A stretch of DNA of 11,171 nucleotides from Chitinophagaceae bacterium. GTDB taxonomy: Bacteria; Bacteroidota; Bacteroidia; Chitinophagales; Chitinophagaceae. The stretch covers positions 1 to 11,171 of the forward strand of contig CANHLV010000030.1 of NCBI GenBank assembly GCA_947461495.1, written 5' to 3'. The position numbers were made by a program, and so were the translations under genes. Below the pieces are notes generated by a model. That model searched no databases, had not been told where the DNA came from, and saw only the letters and a list, made by a program, of their open reading frames with translations. Of this stretch, positions 1-4,470 are shown piece after piece. Position 1 is the first letter of the stretch, and every line of letters starts with the position of its first letter.

Positions 1-778
1 GTAAAATAGTTTTTGTTACTTCAGGACATTTTGGAATAGAACCGAAATATTTTTCTACCAATTTCAATGCTTCGGCAGGCTTCAGATCTCCACCAATGGT
101 AAGCGTTGCGTTGTTGGGCCCGTACCATCTTAAGAAAAAGTTTTTCAAATCCTGCACATCAACCCTGTTCAAGTCTTCAACATATCCAATAGTAAGCCAG
201 CTGTAAGGATGTCCGTAAGGATACAAGTTTTTACTGCTGAATTCATTCACCAAGCCATAAGGACGATTATCGTAATTCTGTCCTCTTTCATTCTTTACGG
301 TGCTTCTTTGTATTTCAAATTTTTGTTGAGTTACAGCATCTAAAAAGAAACCCATTCTGTCGGCTTCCAACCATAACATTTTTTCCAATTGATTGCTGGG
401 AACCGTTTCAAAATAATTTGTTCTATCTTGATTGGTGCTGCCATTCAATGTTCCGCCGGCTGCTGTGATAATTTTAAAATGTTGTTCATCACCCACATTA
501 TCACTTCCCTGAAACTGCATGTGTTCAAAGAAATGAGCGAAACCGCTTTTGCCGATTTCTTCTCTGGCACTTCCTACGTGGTAAGTAATATCAACATGCA
601 CTATTGGATCACTATGGTCTTCATGTAGCACTACTGTTAGTCCGTTTGGCAACAAATATTTTTCATAAGGAATGACAATCTCGTCGCCTTTTTTAGTTAC
701 TTTTTCGATAAGTTTTGTTTGAGCGAAACTGCCACTAAAAATTAACAGACCAACGATAACAGATACAATTTTTTGCAT
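1..778 (-). CDS. Secreted M16 family zinc metallopeptidase (insulinase-like), partial
   Basis: This is the N-terminal 259 residues of a zinc peptidase, read on the minus strand from ATG at 778; the gene continues past the left edge. Residues 1-19 look like a Sec signal peptide (Lys-3, a hydrophobic stretch, then GSFA before Gln-20), so the enzyme should work in the periplasm or at the cell surface. The inverted zinc motif HFFEH lies at residues 82-86 (His-82, Glu-85, His-86). The third zinc ligand is the Glu of KNERGQ at 164, a spacing that fits family M16. The following NYDNRPYG and the YPYGHPY segment are also typical. Because the full HxxEH motif is present, this should be the catalytic member; in Bacteroidota an inactive M16 partner often follows, but the sequence ends before that can be seen. 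The gene lies downstream of the Bax-inhibitor gene on the same strand, but two strong terminators separate them. The exact substrate is unknown. Confidence 0.93.
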   Translation of the reverse strand, partial: MQKIVSVIVGLLIFSGSFAQTKLIEKVTKKGDEIVIPYEKYLLPNGLTVVLHEDHSDPIVHVDITYHVGSAREEIGKSGFAHFFEHMQFQGSDNVGDEQHFKIITAAGGTLNGSTNQDRTNYFETVPSNQLEKMLWLEADRMGFFLDAVTQQKFEIQRSTVKNERGQNYDNRPYGLVNEFSSKNLYPYGHPYSWLTIGYVEDLNRVDVQDLKNFFLRWYGPNNATLTIGGDLKPAEALKLVEKYFGSIPKCPEVTKTIL

Positions 779-807
779 AATGAAAATTTTGAGACTCAAA
801 TAAACAC

Positions 808-835
808 AAAAAAGCCGAGAAAAAATCCCGGCTTT
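808..835 (-). terminator. Intrinsic terminator, second of a tandem pair
   Basis: Read on the minus strand, arms AAAGCCGGGA and TCTCGGCTTT pair around a five-T loop with one A-C mismatch, and are followed by a run of T. This is a near copy of the hairpin at 881-909, about 74 bp away. It lies only about 30 bp upstream of the M16 peptidase start codon and should stop leftward transcription coming from the Bax-inhibitor gene. Confidence 0.75.
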
Positions 836-838
836 GAA

Positions 839-880
839 TTATTCTTGATTCTTCGCAGGTCAAAAGACCAGCGAAGGCAC
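839..880. repeat. REP-like palindromic repeat, copy 1
   Basis: Positions 851-876 form a near-perfect hairpin: CTTCGC, then GGTC, a loop AAAA, then GACC and GCGAAG, with a single A-A mismatch inside the stem. The flanking ATTCTTGAT and GGC are shared with a second copy at 967-1008. The layout resembles repetitive extragenic palindromes. It sits between the two terminator hairpins, so the spacer is a mosaic of repeated hairpins. Confidence 0.7.
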
Positions 881-909
881 AAAAAAAGCCGAGAAAAAAT
901 CTCGGCTTT
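881..909 (-). terminator. Intrinsic terminator, first of a tandem pair
   Basis: The arms AAAGCCGAGA (900-909 read on the minus strand) and TCTCGGCTTT (885-894) form a perfect 10-bp stem with a five-base loop, followed on the minus strand by a run of seven T. The T run is only on the minus-strand side, so it should terminate leftward transcription of the Bax-inhibitor gene, whose stop codon is about 128 bp upstream. Confidence 0.82.
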
Positions 910-966
910 ATATTATTCTTTTAGAAACGCAACGTCCCTTTCAGGAGACATTTCTGAGAAGACAGT

Positions 967-1008
967 TTATTCTTGATGCTTCGCAGGTCAAAAGACCAGC
1001 GGAGGCCA
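967..1008. repeat. REP-like palindromic repeat, copy 2
   Basis: This second copy of the 839-880 repeat is about 128 bp further on, differing at only a few positions. The core hairpin spans 979-1004. The right arm reads GCGGAG instead of GCGAAG, turning one A-U pair into a G-U pair, so the stem is kept. It is directly followed by the GC-rich element at 1008-1036. Confidence 0.68.
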
Positions 1009-1036
1009 AGTCCCCCTTTGGGGGATTTAGGGGGCT
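1008..1036. repeat. GC-rich palindromic intergenic element
   Basis: The core TCCCCCTTTGGGGGA (1011-1025) is a perfect palindrome around TTT, followed by ATTTA and another run of five G (1030-1034), so the C run can pair with either G run. From general familiarity, elements of this type (C run, TTT, G run, ATTTAG, G run) recur between genes in Bacteroidota genomes; this was not searched. It ends immediately before the stop codon of the Bax-inhibitor gene (1037-1039). Confidence 0.6.
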
Positions 1037-1801
1037 TTACCTCCTATTCAACTTCGACAACAATCTCAAAATCTCCATATACAACCAAACGAAAGTTACC
1101 ATCAACCCAAAAGCACCATACCATTCCATGTATTTAGGAGCGCCCATAGCCGAACCTTGTTCAATCATATCGAAATCGAGAATCAGGTTTAACGCAGCGA
1201 TGGCTACTACAAATACTGAAAATCCGATACCGAACATACCGCCACCATTAATGAAAGGCATGGTTTCGTTTACATTTACACCAAACCAACCGATAATCAT
1301 GGTTGCTAAATAAAATAAACCGATACCTACAGTTGCCGCAATCAAAACAGATTTGAATTTTTCTGTAGCTCTGATAATGCGGAAAGTATATAAAAAATAC
1401 ATACCGAAACCAACGGAGAAGGTCAATCCAACCGCTTGAAGTACGATACCGGGATAGGCAGCATTAAAGAAAGCGGAAATGGCTCCGATGAAAAGTCCTT
1501 CAAGTAAAGCATATAATGGAGCTAAAAATGGCGACCATTCTTTTTTGAAAATTAAAACGATTGCGATGATTAAGCCACCAATAGCACCACCAATAACCAA
1601 TGGCATCGTGTTTTCGCCAAGGTTAGCAGCTTCTTTCCATGAGTAAAATGCAGAACCCATCAACATTAGCAGCATAAAGCCGAATTTGTTGAGCGTACCG
1701 CCAATTGTCATGGTATTCTCACTTGAAATAGGAGTTGAAATAACAGTATCCCTGAATTTATTTTCCGAAAGGGTGGGATTACCCGATTTGAATAATGACA
1801 T
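1037..1801 (-). CDS. Bax inhibitor-1/YccA family membrane protein
   Basis: This 254-residue integral membrane protein belongs to the Bax inhibitor-1/YccA superfamily, the longer BaxI_1-type branch common in Bacteroidota. A polar N-terminal tail of about 33 residues precedes seven hydrophobic segments, roughly at 35-53, 66-84, 93-112, 117-140, 151-172, 188-209 and 226-246. The family signature near the sixth helix, LDFDMIEQG (208-216), is present, followed by APKYMEWYGAFG (221-232) and the C-terminal YMEILRLLSKL. In the BsYetJ type of BI-1 a pair of aspartates gates a calcium leak. Here an acidic residue is kept in helix six (Asp-209/211), but the last helix carries Glu-243 where an Asp would be expected. 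The role is usually given as stress-related ion homeostasis; the physiological role in this organism is unknown. Terminators at 881-909 and 808-835 end its transcript. The 114-bp gap upstream shows neither a strong promoter nor a clear terminator. Confidence 0.9.
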   Translation of the reverse strand: MSLFKSGNPTLSENKFRDTVISTPISSENTMTIGGTLNKFGFMLLMLMGSAFYSWKEAANLGENTMPLVIGGAIGGLIIAIVLIFKKEWSPFLAPLYALLEGLFIGAISAFFNAAYPGIVLQAVGLTFSVGFGMYFLYTFRIIRATEKFKSVLIAATVGIGLFYLATMIIGWFGVNVNETMPFINGGGMFGIGFSVFVVAIAALNLILDFDMIEQGSAMGAPKYMEWYGAFGLMVTFVWLYMEILRLLSKLNRR

Positions 1802-1915
1802 AATAAAATTGTTTTTTCTTAAAGGTATATAATTTTCAATTGTGATTAATATTGAACATTCTTTTTATCGTTAAAATTTGCAAAGAACAAAGGGATTTGT
1901 ATTGAATGACATGGC

Positions 1916-2866
1916 CTACTTTTTAGCCTTTGTCATTTCCCATAGTTCAGGAATTCTTTTGATCCAAACTAATTCTTTTTGTTTCGTCCTTGCGTCTTGC
2001 ACTGGCGAACCAAAATAAATTTTACCGGCTTCAAGATCTCCGCCAACTCCACTCTGTGCAAGAACTACTGCATTTTTTCCAATCGTAAGTGTTTTACTTA
2101 CACCTACTTGACCCCATAATGTGACGCCATCTTCAAGCGTTGTAGCTCCTGCAATACCAACTTGTGCGGCAATCAAACAATTTTTTCCAATTACTGTGTC
2201 ATGTCCGATATGAATCATATTATCTAGTTTTGAACCTGCGCCGATGATGGTATCATGACTCACACCACGATCAATCGTACAGCCTGCACCAACTTCAGCA
2301 TAATCTTCAACAATCACTCTGCCACAATCAGGCATTTTTTTATACCATACATCACGATCTTTTTTTGTGTTATAATAAAATGCATTACCACCAATAACTG
2401 AACCCGCTTGGATGATTACATGGTCGCCGATAATGCAGTGATCCATAATTGTGACATTGGGATAGATAATACAATTTTTCCCAATCGTTACATGATGTCC
2501 TATGAATACATTGGGATAAATAAAACTTCCTTCACCAATTGTTGACGTTTCACTATGTAAACTATGAGCAGGTTCAAATGGACGAAAGTGATTTACGATT
2601 TTACTATAGGCATCAAAAGGGCTATCTACAACAAGTAAAGCTTTCCCTTCCGGCGCTTCCATTTCTTTATTAATGATGATATAAGTTGCTTCACTGTTGA
2701 TACACTTGTCGTAATATTTTGGATGGTCAACAAACACCAAATCACCTTTTGAAACTTTATGTATTTCATTGATGCCTGTTGCTGAGTAGTTGTTGTTGCC
2801 AATAATTTTTGTTGCGTTGATTAAATCTCCAATCCATTGTATGGAAACCGGCGAAGGGAATTGCAT
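1916..2866 (-). CDS. LpxD-like acyltransferase (UDP-3-O-acylglucosamine N-acyltransferase family)
   Basis: This 316-residue protein resembles LpxD, which adds the N-linked 3-hydroxyacyl chain to UDP-3-O-acyl-glucosamine in lipid A synthesis in the cytoplasm. An N-terminal uridine-binding-like domain (about 1-100) leads into left-handed beta-helix hexapeptide repeats (about 105-285, e.g. IGKNCII, IGDHVII, IGAGSKL). The LpxD hallmark TIDRG is at 197-201, then KLDN (213-216) and IHIGHDTVIG, whose His-222 aligns with the catalytic histidine of LpxD. A short helical tail (about 288-316) would cap the trimer. It is somewhat shorter than canonical LpxD (about 340), and GGNAFYY (159-165) replaces the usual glycine-rich GxDGFGF-type segment. 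Bacteroidota commonly carry such a shorter paralogue besides the true LpxD, so the substrate could differ. It lies 10 bp downstream of the HxlR gene and is probably co-transcribed with it, which is unusual for lipid A genes. Confidence 0.82.
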   Translation of the reverse strand: MQFPSPVSIQWIGDLINATKIIGNNNYSATGINEIHKVSKGDLVFVDHPKYYDKCINSEATYIIINKEMEAPEGKALLVVDSPFDAYSKIVNHFRPFEPAHSLHSETSTIGEGSFIYPNVFIGHHVTIGKNCIIYPNVTIMDHCIIGDHVIIQAGSVIGGNAFYYNTKKDRDVWYKKMPDCGRVIVEDYAEVGAGCTIDRGVSHDTIIGAGSKLDNMIHIGHDTVIGKNCLIAAQVGIAGATTLEDGVTLWGQVGVSKTLTIGKNAVVLAQSGVGGDLEAGKIYFGSPVQDARTKQKELVWIKRIPELWEMTKAKK

Positions 2867-2876
2867 AATTCTATTA

Positions 2877-3227
2877 TTAGTTTTTGATTTTGGATGATTT
2901 GTTTTTTTCTTCGAGATGATTTTCGCCCCATTGATGCATTGAAGTAATGATGGGCTGCAATGTTTTTCCGTAAGGCGTAAGACTGTATTCTACAGTAGGA
3001 GGAACGGTGGCAAATGCTTTTCTTTTCACAACTTTTTCTTTTTCTAATTCTTTCAATTCTTTGATCAACATTCTTGAGGTGATGCCATTAATATCTCTTT
3101 CTAGTTCTTTAAAACGTAATGTGTCTTTTTTCAATAAACTATAAATAATGGAGAAGCGCCATTTGCCTTTAAAAATGTTTAAAGTATATTTAAAAGGACA
3201 AGAAAGTAAAATATTTTTTTCCGCCAT
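2877..3227 (-). CDS. HxlR-family winged-helix transcriptional regulator
   Basis: This 116-residue DNA-binding protein has the MarR-like winged helix-turn-helix fold of the HxlR family. Family landmarks run in order: Cys-10 followed by Pro-11 (CPFKYT), FKGKWRFSIIYSLLK (19-33), LRFKELERDINGITSRMLIKELKELE (recognition helix region, about 37-62), and the wing PPTVEYSLTPYGK. A C-terminal helix with HQWGENH should support dimer formation. Cys-10 is the only cysteine and sits where thiol-sensing members such as YodB and HypR carry their redox-active cysteine, so electrophile or oxidant sensing is plausible but not shown. The gene is divergent from yceI and 10 bp upstream of the LpxD-like gene. The intergenic region contains inverted repeats overlapping the likely yceI promoter, so it probably controls yceI and itself, and through read-through the LpxD-like gene. 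Confidence 0.9.
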   Translation of the reverse strand: MAEKNILLSCPFKYTLNIFKGKWRFSIIYSLLKKDTLRFKELERDINGITSRMLIKELKELEKEKVVKRKAFATVPPTVEYSLTPYGKTLQPIITSMHQWGENHLEEKNKSSKIKN

Positions 3228-3258
3228 GATTCAATGTTTACAACATTACTTACAAAAA

Positions 3259-3304
3259 GTATATTGATATACAATTAAGTAACTGGTTACAAATATATAT
3301 CAAT
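3259..3304. promoter_or_regulatory. Nested inverted repeats, probable HxlR operator
   Basis: Two dyads share almost the same centre. The inner one is GTAAC-TG-GTTAC at 3279-3290, with perfect 5-bp arms. The outer one pairs 3259-3272 (GTATATTGATATAC) with the complement of 3294-3307, matching at 11 of 14 positions including an uninterrupted ATTGATATA core. They lie between the divergent hxlR and yceI genes, just upstream of the TATATTTG box at 3309, so the inner dyad covers where the -33 region of yceI should be. Assignment to HxlR is inferred from position only. Confidence 0.5.
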
Positions 3305-3308
3305 GTAT

Positions 3309-3316
3309 TATATTTG
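3309..3316 (+). promoter_or_regulatory. Bacteroidota -7 promoter element for yceI
   Basis: TATATTTG matches the Bacteroidota sigma-ABfr -7 consensus TAnnTTTG at all fixed positions. It is 28 bp before the yceI start codon, giving a leader of about 20-25 nt that is A-rich and lacks a clear Shine-Dalgarno, which is normal in this phylum. No good TTTG is seen at -33; that region is taken up by the GTAAC-TG-GTTAC dyad. Confidence 0.55.
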
Positions 3317-3344
3317 TGATATCAAAAATAAAAATTAAAATATT

Positions 3345-3878
3345 ATGGCAACAACAACTTGGAACTTTGATGCATCTCATTCTCACGTAGGGTTTAAAGT
3401 ACGTCATTTGATGATTACAAATGTTAAAGGAGAATTTTCAAAATGTAGTGCAAGCGTAACTACAGAAGACGATCAGTTTGATTCGGCTAAAATTAAATTT
3501 AGTACAGAAGTAGCTTCTGTATCAACAGGCAATGACCAAAGAGATGGCCATTTAAAAGCCGCAGATTTTTTTGATGCAGATCAATTTCCTGTTATTGAAT
3601 TTGAAAGCAACGGCATGACAAAAACAAGTAAATCAACATATACCATAAATGGCAATCTTACCATCAAAGGAATTACAAAATCTGTTGAAGTAAATGTATT
3701 GGCTTCCGAGTTGGTTAAAGATCCTTGGGGTCAAATTAAAATCGGCTTTGAACTAACAGCAATTATAAATAGGGGTGATTATGGTTTGGTATGGAATGCA
3801 CCTCTTGAAGCGGGCGGTATGTTATTGAGTGATGATGTTTATGTGAATGCAGAAGTACAGTTTGTGAAAGCGGTGTAA
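3345..3878 (+). CDS. YceI family protein (polyisoprenoid-binding-like lipocalin fold)
   Basis: This 177-residue protein belongs to the YceI family, an extended lipocalin-like beta-barrel that in some members holds an isoprenoid chain such as a polyprenyl quinone precursor. The start MATTTWNFDASHSHVGFKVRHL contains the family opening (W-x-D-x-x-H-S-x-V-x-F-x-V-R-H). Later landmarks are GHLKAADFFDADQFPVIEFES (about 68-88), LTIKGITKSVEV (about 104-115) and GFELTAIINRGDYGL (about 133-147). It lacks a signal peptide, so this member should be cytoplasmic, unlike periplasmic E. coli YceI. It is transcribed away from an HxlR regulator and followed by a strong terminator, so it is probably a single-gene unit. 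The ligand cannot be read from sequence; a stress or redox role is only suggested by the HxlR neighbour. Confidence 0.93.
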   Translation: MATTTWNFDASHSHVGFKVRHLMITNVKGEFSKCSASVTTEDDQFDSAKIKFSTEVASVSTGNDQRDGHLKAADFFDADQFPVIEFESNGMTKTSKSTYTINGNLTIKGITKSVEVNVLASELVKDPWGQIKIGFELTAIINRGDYGLVWNAPLEAGGMLLSDDVYVNAEVQFVKAV

Positions 3879-3881
3879 TTT

Positions 3882-3899
3882 AAAAGTAAAAAGTAAAAA
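3882..3899 (+). repeat. 18-bp A-rich direct repeat, copy 1
   Basis: AAAAGTAAAAAGTAAAAA lies just after the yceI stop codon, and the identical 18 bases recur at 4345-4362. Low-complexity strings of this type are common between genes in AT-rich Bacteroidota, so it may be simple sequence drift. Confidence 0.5.
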
Positions 3900-3902
3900 T
3901 TA

Positions 3903-3938
3903 AAAAGAGGCAATTGCATTTCAGCTGCCTCTTTTTTT
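3903..3938 (+). terminator. Intrinsic terminator of yceI
   Basis: The arms AAGAGGCA (3905-3912) and TGCCTCTT (3926-3933) form a perfect 8-bp stem with a 13-base loop, followed by continuous T to 3938. It lies about 25 bp after the yceI stop codon. Confidence 0.88.
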
Positions 3939-4211
3939 ATGAATAATTTCAGTTTATTCAAAAAAATCAAAAAAAAAATTATTGAATATGCTTTTCATTT
4001 TTCACCAAAAAAAATATCAAAATAAAATAATAAAATTTATAAAATAAAAAAATACATTCTCTCGAAACATCAGTAAAATCAACAGTTTCAATAGGAAATG
4101 TTTTTTTAATTTTTTAATTTTTAATTTTGATTTCAAATCAATATCACAAAATCAACTCCCCCTTATCCACACGACAAAACAAAATGTTGATAAAATACTT
4201 TAAAATATTTT
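3939..4211. other. Very AT-rich gene-free stretch, possible unwinding region
   Basis: No convincing gene is found here. It is dominated by A and T runs, especially 3959-4052 and 4100-4140 (repeats of TTTTTAATTTT). Only short, low-complexity reading frames occur. The composition would suit a DNA unwinding element beside the DnaA-like boxes at 4163-4193, but such AT-richness is also common in ordinary Bacteroidota spacers. Confidence 0.45.
4163..4193. promoter_or_regulatory. Pair of DnaA-box-like sites in inverted orientation
   Basis: TTATCCACA at 4163-4171 is identical to the high-affinity DnaA-box consensus. TGTTGATAA at 4185-4193 is the reverse complement of TTATCAACA, one base from consensus, in the opposite orientation. 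A weaker match TTTTTCACC is at 3998-4006. With two to three sites an origin is not established; in a window this size a chance perfect match has an expectation of roughly 0.1. Confidence 0.35.
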
Positions 4212-4241
4212 TTTGTATAGCAAAAATTATTTTTAATATTG
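4212..4241 (+). promoter_or_regulatory. Candidate promoter of the small RNA
   Basis: TTTG (4212-4215) and TAATATTG (4234-4241) are separated by 18 bp and resemble the Bacteroidota -33 TTTG and -7 TAnnTTTG elements, with one mismatch in the -7. This is the only place in the window where I see both elements at suitable spacing. Transcription would begin near 4246, at the base of the hairpin of the candidate small RNA. Confidence 0.5.
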
Positions 4242-4245
4242 TGTC

Positions 4246-4316
4246 GGAGAAATTATTCTCCAGTACTTACTAACCCATTATATATTAAAGCCTGGCACAA
4301 AATGCTGGGCTTTTTT
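4246..4316 (+). ncRNA. Candidate small RNA of about 70 nt, unknown family
   Basis: A self-contained unit with no reading frame: a promoter-like pair just upstream, a perfect hairpin GGAGAA-ATTA-TTCTCC at 4246-4261, an unstructured pyrimidine/AT linker (about 4262-4286), then a terminator hairpin with a T run ending at 4316. No gene precedes the terminator for about 400 bp, and yceI already has its own terminator, so this second terminator needs another transcript to act on. I do not recognise the RNA family. The alternative is a short leader feeding yicC (start 4471), but the terminator would stop transcription about 155 bp before that gene unless it is an attenuator. Confidence 0.45.
4287..4316 (+). 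terminator. Intrinsic terminator, likely of the small RNA
   Basis: AAAGCCTGGCA (4287-4297) pairs with TGCTGGGCTTT (4303-4313) over 11 positions with G-U wobbles, around a five-base loop, and is followed by continuous T to 4316. It lies far from any upstream stop codon. Confidence 0.78.
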
Positions 4317-4333
4317 AATGAAAAAAATTACAT

Positions 4334-4397
4334 AGTCAAAATTCAAAAGTAAAAAGTAAAAAACCGTTGATGCTAATTTGAATTTTAAATTTTGACT
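4334..4397. repeat. Long-range inverted repeat with A-rich direct repeat copy 2
   Basis: AGTCAAAATT (4334-4343) is the exact reverse complement of AATTTTGACT (4388-4397), and the similarity extends loosely on both sides. The interval contains the second copy of AAAAGTAAAAAGTAAAAA at 4345-4362. It lies in the upstream region of yicC and could form a weak cruciform or hairpin; function unknown. Confidence 0.45.
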
Positions 4398-4470
4398 TTT
4401 GATTTTACAAAAACTATCATTCTCCAAACAAAGAAATTATCAATTAACTTGCATCAAAATAATAATCATT

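Noticed and set aside
389..628. Plus-strand open frame of 79 codons
   Set aside because: It lies entirely inside the M16 peptidase gene, whose zinc motif and signal peptide are clear on the other strand.
773..976. Plus-strand open frame of 67 codons
   Set aside because: It runs through the terminator and REP-like hairpins; its repeated peptide content comes from the duplicated DNA, not from a protein family.
839..1008. CRISPR-like array from the repeated 42-bp unit
   Set aside because: There are only two copies, with unequal contents between them and no further repeats; the palindromic core fits a REP-like element instead.
3939..4025. 28-codon ATG frame after the yceI terminator
   Set aside because: It begins at the end of the terminator T run and its lysine-rich product just reflects A runs; no family resemblance or ribosome binding site.
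4399..4470. Upstream extension of yicC by 24 codons
   Set aside because: The family almost always begins MxxSMTGFGR; the extension is low-complexity and begins inside the inverted repeat region.
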